Position numbers and translations under genes: made by a program
Assembly (NCBI RefSeq): GCF_963662555.1
Contig: NZ_OY759719.1
Coordinates: 640,985-704,984, forward strand
Source of the DNA: Thiomicrorhabdus sp.
GTDB lineage: Bacteria > Pseudomonadota > Gammaproteobacteria > Thiomicrospirales > Thiomicrospiraceae
DNA length: 64,000 bases
Reading direction: 5' to 3'
Notes under the pieces: generated by a model
Database searches by the model: none
The model's input: the letters and a program-made list of their open reading frames with translations, nothing else
What the model was told of the DNA's origin: nothing
Shown: piece by piece, positions 26,010 to 34,353 of the stretch
How positions within the stretch are numbered: the first letter of the stretch is position 1
How the letters are laid out: the number at the start of each line of letters is the position of its first letter

Positions 26010-28484
26010 TTAATTAAAAAGGTCGTCGGTAATCTCTTCTATTTGCTTTTGCGATACTTTTGGTACCTCTGGTGCATTCTCTTCTCTAAAAATTTCTGTA
26101 ATTGACCCAGGGGTATTTGTCGGTACAGCTTGCCCCGTTTCTGGATCAATTGGAATATTAACAATGCCATCAGGTTGAGTGAATGGAACATTTGGATAAG
26201 CTTCAAGAGCCACTTTCATGTAATCCATCCAGATAGGTAATGAAGCTCTACCGCCTACTTCACTGCGTCCAAGTGTGGTTGGGCTATCAAATCCTACCCA
26301 TACAGTTGTGACTATATTTGAATTGAATCCTGAGAACCAAGCATCTTTTTGTTCGTTGGTGGTTCCTGTTTTACCTGCAATATCTACTCGGTTTAGCTCT
26401 TTGGCTTTTTTACCAGAACCAATGCGAATAACATCTTGCATGATGGTATCCATAATATAGGCGTTACGCTGTTCTATTACTCTTGGAGCATTTTGCTCAT
26501 CACCTGGCACACAACGGTTATCAGTGCAGGCAATTTTAGGAACGGTTTTGTAAAGCACATCACCATTAAAATCGCGAACTTCATCAATAATATAAGGCTC
26601 AATCAAATACCCAGTGTTTGAAAATGTCGAATAAGCTCTAGCCACTTCCCAAGGCGTAAACTGCACACTTCCTAATGCGAGTGATAAGTCACGGTGTTTA
26701 TCAATCTCTTCTTTTGGGAATCCAAAACGTTCAATATATTCTGAGGCATCACTTATACCTAGTTTTCTGAGTAATCGAATAGAAACCAAGTTACGTGAGA
26801 AAGCCAAAGCGTTACGTAAACGGGTAGGGCCATAAAAACGACCAGAATAGTTTTCTGGACGCCACACATCTTCTAAGTTTTTGTCGTGAAAAACCACCGG
26901 GGCATCGTTAATGGTGGTTGCCGCAGTCATGCCGCTATTTAAACCGGCAGAATATAAAAATGGTTTAATGTTAGAACCTACTTGGCGGCGTCCGTGAGTG
27001 GCACGGTTAAATTTACTTCTAAAATAATCGTAACCACCTACTAATGCAAAGATATGCCCGTCATGTGAATCAATAGAAACCAAAGCCGATTCTGTTGCAG
27101 GATCTTGAGCAAGTTGCCATTGGTTATTCAGTAGCTCCAAATAGATTACATCGCCTTTTTTTAGTACATCTTGCGGCTTTTTAGGATTTTTCCCTTTGTA
27201 GTTGACGGTTTTGTAGGGTGCAGCCCATTCCATAGTGCTGAATGGAATTGAAATTGTTTCACCATTTTCCATTAAGACTTGGGTATCTGTTTTAGCAAAG
27301 TCGGTAACGACACCAACCTGTAAATCGCCATAATTTGGCGTGTCTTTTAGTTGCTCTAAAATCGCATCTTGGTCTTCAAAAGAGGTTAAGTCTAAATTGG
27401 TGATAGGACCACGGTATCCGTGACGGCGTTCATAACGTTGTAAACCTTCACGTACTGCTTTGTTGGCTTGTTTCTGTAGTTTGCTGTCAATGGTAGTTAC
27501 AATCGTTAAGCCATTTTGCAACGCTTCAAGACCAAATTTTTCAAGTGCAAAAGAGCGAGCCATCTCGGCAACATAATCGGCTTCAACATCAACCATTGCA
27601 GCATGCTTGTCGGCATGCACTTCAACCTCTTGTGCCTGTTTCATTTCATCTTCTGTAATGAAATTAAGCTCATGCATGCGGCGTAAAACATAGTTACGTC
27701 GTAGTTTAGCTCGGCTAGGGTTTGCAATAGGATTATAGGCTGATGGGGCTTTTGGCAAACCTGCAATCATGGCATATTCGTCAAGCGTTAATTCAGAAAT
27801 TGGGCGACCATAATAGGTTTGTGCAGCCGCGGCAACACCGTATGATCGATAGCCTAAAAAGATTTTATTTAGGTAAAGAGCCAATATCTCTTGTTTGCTA
27901 AGTTCGTTTTCTATTTTGTAGGAGAGAATAATCTCGTTCAATTTTCTTAAATAAGTCTTTTCTTTAGTTAAAAAGAAGTTACGAGCCACCTGCATGGTGA
28001 TGGTTGAACCACCTGATTTTTTATCACCAGTAGTAACCAGTTCATAGACCGCACGGCCTAAACCACGAAAATCGACACCACCATGTTCAAAAAATCGTTC
28101 ATCTTCCGCAGAGATAATGGCTTGGGTCATACGTTCTGGAATTTGAGAATACTCTAAAGGTAGGCGTTTTTTGGTACCTATTTCACTGATTAATTTATTG
28201 TCTTTGGTCACGATACGAAGCGGAACTTGGTAACTGACATCTTTAAGTTCAGATGCATCTGGCAGGGTTGGATAGATGGTTACATAGTAATAGGTTGCCG
28301 CAATAGCAGGAATGATAATGCCAAAAATAACAAAGCTAATTGCAAAAAACCATAAAAAGATTCGACGTTTCTTTTTAGGTGGTTTCACAGGTGGTTCTTG
28401 AGCTGAAGAAGTTGTGTTCTCAGGTGTCGGGCTTTTAGCCAGATCATTTTTCACTTCAATTGTTGGATTGTTTTCTTCACTCAT
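26010..28484 (-). CDS. mrcA: Penicillin-binding protein 1A, bifunctional peptidoglycan synthase
   Basis: This 824-residue class A PBP starts with a Pro/Lys-rich cytoplasmic tail and one membrane helix (about 42-68). The glycosyltransferase domain has ISAEDERFFEHGGVDFRG and GGSTITMQVARNFF. The OB-like PBP1A insert follows. The transpeptidase domain has GSNIKPF (SxxK serine), SRN in AFSRNLVS, and AGKTGTTNEQKDAW (KTG box). It polymerises and crosslinks peptidoglycan. Start and length fit PBP1A well. The gene stands alone, and the 299 bp upstream hold its promoter. Confidence 0.95.
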   Translation of the reverse strand: MSEENNPTIEVKNDLAKSPTPENTTSSAQEPPVKPPKKKRRIFLWFFAISFVIFGIIIPAIAATYYYVTIYPTLPDASELKDVSYQVPLRIVTKDNKLISEIGTKKRLPLEYSQIPERMTQAIISAEDERFFEHGGVDFRGLGRAVYELVTTGDKKSGGSTITMQVARNFFLTKEKTYLRKLNEIILSYKIENELSKQEILALYLNKIFLGYRSYGVAAAAQTYYGRPISELTLDEYAMIAGLPKAPSAYNPIANPSRAKLRRNYVLRRMHELNFITEDEMKQAQEVEVHADKHAAMVDVEADYVAEMARSFALEKFGLEALQNGLTIVTTIDSKLQKQANKAVREGLQRYERRHGYRGPITNLDLTSFEDQDAILEQLKDTPNYGDLQVGVVTDFAKTDTQVLMENGETISIPFSTMEWAAPYKTVNYKGKNPKKPQDVLKKGDVIYLELLNNQWQLAQDPATESALVSIDSHDGHIFALVGGYDYFRSKFNRATHGRRQVGSNIKPFLYSAGLNSGMTAATTINDAPVVFHDKNLEDVWRPENYSGRFYGPTRLRNALAFSRNLVSIRLLRKLGISDASEYIERFGFPKEEIDKHRDLSLALGSVQFTPWEVARAYSTFSNTGYLIEPYIIDEVRDFNGDVLYKTVPKIACTDNRCVPGDEQNAPRVIEQRNAYIMDTIMQDVIRIGSGKKAKELNRVDIAGKTGTTNEQKDAWFSGFNSNIVTTVWVGFDSPTTLGRSEVGGRASLPIWMDYMKVALEAYPNVPFTQPDGIVNIPIDPETGQAVPTNTPGSITEIFREENAPEVPKVSQKQIEEITDDLFN

Positions 28485-28734
28485 GAATTGACTCTGTTTG
28501 TGTTCGTTTGGCTATTTGCAACGTACTTTGTATCGCTTAATCACGAAACTCTGTGCATGCTGTATTTTGTTTTAAAATTGAGGCTATTATAGCTTTTTTG
28601 CGTATTAAGTTGATAGGCAATTTACGATTGAATGATGAAAGAAAACTGCGGATTAAAGGGGGGTGAACATCTATCAGGAGTGAGGATATGGCTAGAAGAA
28701 ATTGAAAACAATGAAATGTGCTATCTATAAAACT

Positions 28735-28760
28735 AAAAAACCCAGCCAGGGCTGGGTTTT
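28735..28760 (-). terminator. Intrinsic terminator of the small membrane protein gene
   Basis: AACCCAGCC, loop AGG, GGCTGGGTT, with a run of six A on the + strand (U-run on the minus transcript), 24 nt after the stop of the leftward gene. The rest of 28485-28734 shows no gene. Confidence 0.85.
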
Positions 28761-28783
28761 AAACAGTAATAAAATCCGTTTTA

Positions 28784-28993
28784 TTACTTGCTGTAACGAC
28801 CTGTTTTGATGTCGCTGTACATTAGATATAGGTTACCAATAATGATAAATGCTGCCGCTAACGCTACACCTGCAAGACCAATTGCAACTTGTAGTGATTG
28901 TGGAAGAATGCCAGCCCAAATACCTAAAAGAACCGCTAATGGAATAACCACAGCAACTACGATAGTAAGTAACATTTTTACAAAGTTATTCAT
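28784..28993 (-). CDS. Small two-helix inner-membrane protein
   Basis: This is a 69-residue protein of unknown function. I chose the ATG at 28993 (MNNFVKMLLTIV) because a TGAGGC ribosome-binding site lies about 9 nt before it; an in-frame ATG six codons upstream is less likely. Two hydrophobic helices (about 4-28 and 35-58) are joined by a short Pro/Gln loop and followed by YSDIKTGRYSK. It has its own terminator, and a 3 x 12 bp tandem repeat lies about 165 bp upstream, so it is a monocistronic, possibly regulated gene. No domain recognised. Confidence 0.7.
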   Translation of the reverse strand: MNNFVKMLLTIVVAVVIPLAVLLGIWAGILPQSLQVAIGLAGVALAAAFIIIGNLYLMYSDIKTGRYSK

Positions 28994-29156
28994 GATTTTT
29001 TGCCTCAACAAAGTTTTATATATTTTATTTCACCTCGAACTATACTGATTTTACGCTTAAATTTCAATCAAATTACCCGCTTAAGATTGATTTATATCAA
29101 GTTTATACCGCTCATTAAGGGCAAGATATTTTTATGGTTTTTTGTTGCTGGTTTAT

Positions 29157-29192
29157 GACCTGTAATAGGACCTGTATTAGGACTTGTATTAG
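29157..29192. repeat. Three imperfect 12-bp tandem repeats
   Basis: GACCTGTAATAG, GACCTGTATTAG and GACTTGTATTAG stand head to tail between the small membrane protein gene (downstream on the minus strand) and the end of yicC. This may be an operator array or simply a minisatellite. Confidence 0.7.
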
Positions 29193-29239
29193 CTACCTAT
29201 AAAAATTGACTTTATTCTAGTTTGGGCTCTATGCAACCT

Positions 29240-30175
29240 CTATTCAATATTTTGTACTTGCTCTCTCATTTGTTCTATTAACACCTTTAGGTCAACACTG
29301 GTTTGTGAGGTAAAAGCATTAATTGATTTGGAGCCAAGCGTATTCGCTTCACGATTAAGTTCTTGCATTAAAAAGTCGAGCCTTCGGCCTATCGGCGATA
29401 AAGGTTCTGTTTTACCATTTTGAGTAATGATGTGTATCACTTCATTGAGGTGGATTTTAATGCGTTCAATCTCTTCATTAATATCCATTTTTTGTGCGAT
29501 TATGGCGACTTCTTGATGAAAGCGGTATTCGTTTACCTCATCTCCTATATGATTGTTTAAATTTTCGGCTAAGCTTGTTATTCGATTTTTAAGGTTTTGT
29601 GTGTGGTTTTCTAAAATACTTGGTAATTTGGCTTCAAGGTGAGCAATCAGTTGGGATATTGATTCACAACGTTGCAAAATCACTTCCGCTAAACCTTGTC
29701 CTTCACGAAGCCGATGTTCACTAAATAAATCAATGGCTTTTTGTAAATCGTTTAAAACTTGTGTATCTAAAGTCTCTTGCTCTATGTTTGAATCATTTAC
29801 TTGAAGTACACCTGGCCACTGTAAAACCTCAAGTGGGTTAATATGGCTTGCTGCAGGTATTGAGTTTTGTACTTGATCAATGGCTTTATTTAAAGAATCA
29901 AGTAACGCTGCATTTACCTGCATTGAAGGTTGCGTTTGAGCGATATTAACCTGTAATGAGATATCGAGCTTACCACGAGCAATGCGTTGTTTGAGTTGGG
30001 TTCTTAAGGCTGTTTCTAGATGTCTAAAGTTATCAGGTAAACGAGGGCTTATCTCTAAATAACGCTGATTGACCGAGCGAATTTCCCAACTTATTTGCCC
30101 AAAATCATGATTCTCTTGAGTACGAGCAAAAGCGGTCATACTGTTTACGTTGTAATTTAGATTGCTCATTTTCAA
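29240..30175 (-). CDS. yicC: YicC-family endoribonuclease
   Basis: This 311-residue YicC/YloC protein has MTAFARTQ near the N-terminus, WEIRSVNQRYLEI, and the C-terminal DUF1732 part with EPLSPIGRRLDFLMQELNREANTLGSK, all typical of the family. YicC is an Mn2+-dependent endoribonuclease implicated in small-RNA turnover. The start could be the ATG two codons further in (MSNLNY). It is divergent from rdgB, with only a short shared promoter region. Confidence 0.92.
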   Translation of the reverse strand: MKMSNLNYNVNSMTAFARTQENHDFGQISWEIRSVNQRYLEISPRLPDNFRHLETALRTQLKQRIARGKLDISLQVNIAQTQPSMQVNAALLDSLNKAIDQVQNSIPAASHINPLEVLQWPGVLQVNDSNIEQETLDTQVLNDLQKAIDLFSEHRLREGQGLAEVILQRCESISQLIAHLEAKLPSILENHTQNLKNRITSLAENLNNHIGDEVNEYRFHQEVAIIAQKMDINEEIERIKIHLNEVIHIITQNGKTEPLSPIGRRLDFLMQELNREANTLGSKSINAFTSQTSVDLKVLIEQMREQVQNIE

Positions 30176-30247
30176 TGCCTAAATTTTTTGGAGTCGTTGA
30201 CTTATAATAACGGTAATTTAGCAAGACTCAGAGTAAAAGGAAACACA

Positions 30248-30859
30248 ATGGTGCAAACGGTTGTATTGGCTACCGGTAATCAAGGTAAGTTACAAGAAAT
30301 GTCTGATATTTTACAGCCGCATGGTTGGCAGGTAAAAGTGCAGTCTGAATTTTTTGATACTGAAGCCGAAGAGACAGGGTTAACGTTTATTGAAAACGCA
30401 ATTTTAAAAGCACGCTACGCTTCTCAAAAAACAGGGTTACCTGCGATTGCGGATGATTCCGGAATAGAAGTGTCTGCTTTGCAGGGTCGCCCAGGAATTT
30501 ATTCAGCACGTTATTCACAAGATATTTACGGTGAAGCGACTAATGATGAAACGAATCTTCAAAAGTTATTAGATGAGTTGGCAGGCTTGCCTGCAGAACA
30601 ACGCCAAGCAAGCTATTATTGTGCAATGGTATATTTAGAACACGCTGATGATCCAACTCCCATTATTGGTTTAGGGCGTTGGTATGGTGAGATTTTGACC
30701 GAAAAACGCGGAGATGGCGGATTTGGTTATGACCCGATTTTTTGGGTAGAAGAGTTTGGTAAAACAGCAGCAGAATTGCCAAAATCACAAAAAAACCAAG
30801 TGAGCCATCGGGCACAGGCTTTAAACGGGTTGGTTATGCAATTAAGACGTGGAGCTTAA
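30248..30859 (+). CDS. rdgB: dITP/XTP pyrophosphatase (RdgB/HAM1)
   Basis: This house-cleaning enzyme removes dITP, ITP and XTP. I place the start at the ATG 30248 (MVQTVVLATGNQGKLQEM), preceded by AAAGGA; the frame also extends 20 codons upstream to a TTG inside the divergent promoter region. It has the SGNxGK-like ATGNQGKLQE, ADDSGIEVSALQGRPGIYSARY and GDGGFGYDPIFW motifs. 203 residues is the normal length. Convergent with the beta-CASP gene, separated by a 22-bp palindrome copy. Confidence 0.95.
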   Translation: MVQTVVLATGNQGKLQEMSDILQPHGWQVKVQSEFFDTEAEETGLTFIENAILKARYASQKTGLPAIADDSGIEVSALQGRPGIYSARYSQDIYGEATNDETNLQKLLDELAGLPAEQRQASYYCAMVYLEHADDPTPIIGLGRWYGEILTEKRGDGGFGYDPIFWVEEFGKTAAELPKSQKNQVSHRAQALNGLVMQLRRGA

Positions 30860-30891
30860 TTATTGGCAGTGAATTGTTAATTTAACAATGC

Positions 30892-30913
30892 AATTTACCA
30901 GGCCTGGTAAATT
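30892..30913. repeat. Iterated palindrome copy, 22 bp perfect
   Basis: TTACCAGGCCTGGTAA extended by three more symmetric base pairs on each side, between the convergent rdgB and beta-CASP genes. It could fold as a hairpin but lacks a long U-run. Confidence 0.85.
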
Positions 30914-30922
30914 CAAATTCCT

Positions 30923-32320
30923 TTAAATCCAAACCTCTTCTGCATATTCCACAATATGAACTGTTTTGTGAAGTTTGTCTTCAATCGCTTTTTTAAAGAT
31001 TTCTTGTTTATCACGCTCTCCATGAATCAAGAAGACTTTATCAAGCGTTTCAAAGGCTCCCACCCATTTGAGCATGTCCTTTTGATCGGCATGGGCTGAG
31101 AAACCATTAATCATGAGTCGGTTGGCTCGTACTTTGATTTTTTCGCCATATACGTGAATAAATTCAGCCCCATCAACCAAGTTCCTACCTAAAGTTCCCT
31201 CTACCTGGTAGCCCACAAAGATCAGGGTGTTTTTATCATTCCATAAACGGTGTTTAAAGTGATGCAGAATTCGTCCACCATTACACATTCCACTTCCTGC
31301 AATGATAATCGCACCCGATTCAACCTCGTTAATTTGCATAGAGTCAGCACCGCTAACGGTGTACTCTAAGTACGGAAAGTCAAACACAGAACCATCTTTA
31401 TTAAACAGTTCTTGGGCAGTCTTGTTTAGGTTTTTATGGTTTTGGTTGTAAATGACAGTCGCTTTGGTGGCCATTGGTGAATCTAAAAATATCTTACATT
31501 CAGGAAGTTCATTGTCGTAATACATCTGTTTTAGTAAGATTAAAATCTCTTGGGTTCGTTCAATGGCAAACGAAGGAATAAGAACATTCCCTTCATTTTT
31601 AAGTGTTTGAATTACTGCAGTTTTAAATTCATTCACACTGTCTTCTAAAGAGCGATGATTGCGGTCTCCATAGGTTGATTCTATATAAAGTGCATCCGCT
31701 TTTGGAATCGTTGTAGGAGAGGGCATAACGGTATCAATACAACCACCTAAATCGCCAGAAAAGACAATGGTTTTATTTTGTCCATCATCGTTAAAATCAA
31801 TTTGAATGGTGGATGAACCTAAGATGTGACCAGCATTTCTAAAGGTTGCACTAACATTTTTATCAAGCTGAATAGTATTATCGTAGTCTGCATATTGAAT
31901 GTTCATATCAAAAACGGCTCTGGCATCATCAATCGTATAGATTGGCTCAGCAACTTCTTTTTCATCACCACGGCGTTTGGCTTTTTTGAGTGAGGTTTTG
32001 AAGTCTTCTTCGGCTATTTTTGCACTATCTAATAATACAACCTCGGCTAAATCCATTGTGGCTCTAGTGGCTACAATTCGACCATTGAACCCTTCTTTAA
32101 CCAGTTTAGGTATGCGACCAACATGGTCTAAATGGGCATGAGTAATGAGTAAAATATCAACATCTTGAGGATTAAAGCCGAAAGGCTCAGCTGAGTCATG
32201 ATCAGAGTGGCCTTGAAACATCCCGCAGTCTATGAGTATTTTGGGGCCAGATTTAAGCTGTAAAAAATGACATGAACCCGTAACGGTTTCAGCTGCACCA
32301 AACGATTGAATAGGAACCAT
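30923..32320 (-). CDS. Metallo-beta-lactamase/beta-CASP fold hydrolase (RNase-like)
   Basis: This 465-residue protein has the MBL metal motif THAHLDHVGR (HxHxDH) at about 59-68, a SGDLGG aspartate motif, a beta-CASP domain with PSFAIERTQEIL and SGSGMCNGGRILHHFKH, and the C-terminal FSAHADQKD and LIHGERDKQ histidine motifs. Relatives include bacterial homologues of CPSF-73 and YSH1-type proteins that process RNA; substrate in this organism is unknown. It is a single gene with no operon partner. Confidence 0.88.
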   Translation of the reverse strand: MVPIQSFGAAETVTGSCHFLQLKSGPKILIDCGMFQGHSDHDSAEPFGFNPQDVDILLITHAHLDHVGRIPKLVKEGFNGRIVATRATMDLAEVVLLDSAKIAEEDFKTSLKKAKRRGDEKEVAEPIYTIDDARAVFDMNIQYADYDNTIQLDKNVSATFRNAGHILGSSTIQIDFNDDGQNKTIVFSGDLGGCIDTVMPSPTTIPKADALYIESTYGDRNHRSLEDSVNEFKTAVIQTLKNEGNVLIPSFAIERTQEILILLKQMYYDNELPECKIFLDSPMATKATVIYNQNHKNLNKTAQELFNKDGSVFDFPYLEYTVSGADSMQINEVESGAIIIAGSGMCNGGRILHHFKHRLWNDKNTLIFVGYQVEGTLGRNLVDGAEFIHVYGEKIKVRANRLMINGFSAHADQKDMLKWVGAFETLDKVFLIHGERDKQEIFKKAIEDKLHKTVHIVEYAEEVWI

Positions 32321-32490
32321 AGTAAAGGCCTCTTTTTAATGGAGTGTTGATCAGATTAGCATATGCTTGAGTTTAAGCACATAATTTAAATCAACATTAC
32401 ATTAAATCAATTTCTTAAAGAATTTCAAAATCATTATTAACGACACTAGACAAGTAGTGTGAAAGGTAAAAAGTCCTTCTATTTGAGATT

Positions 32491-32886
32491 TTATTCATTA
32501 GATAACGTTACCGTTACACCTTTATTTGACACTAGGTAATCGCGTCCCAAACCACTATTAGCCATAGTGCCTTTAATATTATGTTGACCACGCACAACTG
32601 TACCTACTGAGACCGCGTGTCCATTTTTGATGCAATTTACTGGTTGCAGCTTATACTCATAACGTAAACGCTTTGCGTTAAGGTGGGCTGTGCCATAGAC
32701 TTTACAGCCTTTAGCTGGCCCTTGAACAATCTTTAGTTCTACAGGATAAGGATTGGATTGGGTCGGTTGACCTTGGATTTGTGTCATTAAAATTGCTCGA
32801 GTCTGTTCTGCTGCTGAGCTATTAGTGCTAAAAGATGCCAGAGTAAGGCAAGAGATCGATAAGGTAATAAAGTGCGTTTTTAACAT
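32491..32886 (-). CDS. Secreted protein of unknown function
   Basis: This 131-residue protein has a clear Sec signal peptide (MLKTHFITLSISCLTLASFS, likely cleavage after SSA near residue 25) and a mature beta-rich domain containing two cysteines (GCKVYG and VNCIKNG) that could form a disulfide. I do not recognise the family. It is a single gene between the beta-CASP hydrolase and hemW, with short intergenic stretches on both sides. Periplasmic location is likely. Confidence 0.65.
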   Translation of the reverse strand: MLKTHFITLSISCLTLASFSTNSSAAEQTRAILMTQIQGQPTQSNPYPVELKIVQGPAKGCKVYGTAHLNAKRLRYEYKLQPVNCIKNGHAVSVGTVVRGQHNIKGTMANSGLGRDYLVSNKGVTVTLSNE

Positions 32887-33106
32887 GAATATTCCCTCTA
32901 AATTGGAATATTAGTATCGCTTAATATAAATGCGACATTCAATACAAATCGTCATTGATAATAATTAGGCATGGTCTAGTTAAAGTTATAAAACCTAAAT
33001 ATCGTCCTCTGTTTTTACACGCAAAAAGTCTATAAAACGGTAGAATGTGTGGCAAATGCTGGTCTGTTAATGTTAGGCCTGAAAATTTAATGATAGAGAT
33101 AACTTT

Positions 33107-34264
33107 GTGAATTTTACTCAGCCACTTCCGCTTAGCTTGTATGTGCATTACCCTTGGTGTGTGCAAAAATGCCCTTATTGTGACTTTAATTCACACACGC
33201 TTAAAAAAGAGATTGATGAAGCGGCTTATATCGATGCGATGTTGCTTCAGTTGGAACGATTGCTGCCGCAGATTTGGGGGCGACCGATTCGTTCAATTTT
33301 TTTTGGTGGCGGCACACCAAGTTTGATTTCAGAAGAGGGGTTAAATCGATTTTTATCGCAAGCCAGAGCCTTGTTAGGGTTTTCTCCAGAAATAGAGATT
33401 ACGTTAGAAGCCAACCCTGGTACGGTTGATTTTGAAAAGTTTGCGGGTTTTTATGAGGCTGGTATTAATCGATTATCAATGGGTATACAGTCATTTGATG
33501 ATGAAAAGCTTAAAGCTCTTGGCAGAATTCACTCCGCGAATGAGGCGGATAAAGCCATATTAGCCGCCAAATCAGCAGGGTTCACAAACTTTAATTTAGA
33601 CCTAATGTTTGCGTTACCCAACCAAACTTTAGAGCAAGCCATTGCTGATGTTGAGCAAGCCTTGAGTTATCAGCCACCGCATTTATCGCATTATCAATTA
33701 ACCTTAGAACCCAATACGCCATTTTATAAAAATCCGCCAGTATTACCCAACGATGACCAGGCCTGGGAATTTCAACAAGCTTGCCAACAAGTGATTGCTA
33801 AAGCAGGGTATGAACATTATGAAGTCTCTGCCTATGCTCAGAAAAATCGCCAGTGTAAACATAACTTAAATTACTGGCAATTTGGTGATTACATTGGATT
33901 GGGTGCGGGGGCTCATGGAAAAATTACCATGGCACCAGAAGGACGAATTTTTAGAACTCAAATGCCTGCCTCACCAGGTGGTTATATAGAAGCGATGAAA
34001 TCACCCGATGCTGGACGTACTCACTGGTTAGAAGATGAGGACGCTATTTTTGAATTTATGCTCAATGCCTTGCGATTGCAGCAAGGCTTTGATTTGCATC
34101 TGTTTGCATTAAGAACAGGGTTGCCACACAGCCAAATTTTGCCTACTTTAGAGAGTTTGCAAAACCAAGGTTTAATCACGGTTAGTGACTCTAGCTGGTT
34201 ACAATTAACCCCAAAAGGGCAACAATATCTCAATGATGTGGTCAGTGCTTTTTTAACTGAGTAA
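33107..34264 (+). CDS. hemW: HemW, radical SAM heme chaperone
   Basis: This 385-residue radical SAM protein has a GTG start. Its cluster motif WCVQKCPYCDFNSH (CxxxCxxC) is at about residues 17-30. FFGGGTPSLIS, LEANPGTVD and the RLSMGIQSFDD motif are typical of HemW (formerly HemN-like). HemW proteins transfer heme rather than oxidise coproporphyrinogen; the extra Cys immediately upstream seen in true HemN is not evident. One copy of CCAGGCCTGG (33757-33766) reads DQAWE. Likely separate promoter; asmA follows after about 90 nt. Confidence 0.93.
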   Translation: MNFTQPLPLSLYVHYPWCVQKCPYCDFNSHTLKKEIDEAAYIDAMLLQLERLLPQIWGRPIRSIFFGGGTPSLISEEGLNRFLSQARALLGFSPEIEITLEANPGTVDFEKFAGFYEAGINRLSMGIQSFDDEKLKALGRIHSANEADKAILAAKSAGFTNFNLDLMFALPNQTLEQAIADVEQALSYQPPHLSHYQLTLEPNTPFYKNPPVLPNDDQAWEFQQACQQVIAKAGYEHYEVSAYAQKNRQCKHNLNYWQFGDYIGLGAGAHGKITMAPEGRIFRTQMPASPGGYIEAMKSPDAGRTHWLEDEDAIFEFMLNALRLQQGFDLHLFALRTGLPHSQILPTLESLQNQGLITVSDSSWLQLTPKGQQYLNDVVSAFLTE

Positions 34265-34353
34265 AACGTATAATAAGAGTCTTGTTAAAGCCATTGTTGA
34301 TTACAAAGGTGATTATAGAAACTCCCATTTTATGAACTATTAAGAGTAATTTT

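Noticed and set aside
28688..28705. ATG with an AGGAG-like sequence upstream in the PBP1A upstream region
   Set aside because: The frame stops after five codons.
30892..30913. Palindrome copies as intrinsic terminators in general
   Set aside because: Most copies lack a following T-run and many are inside genes; only the paired halves at 62576-62611 make a proper terminator.
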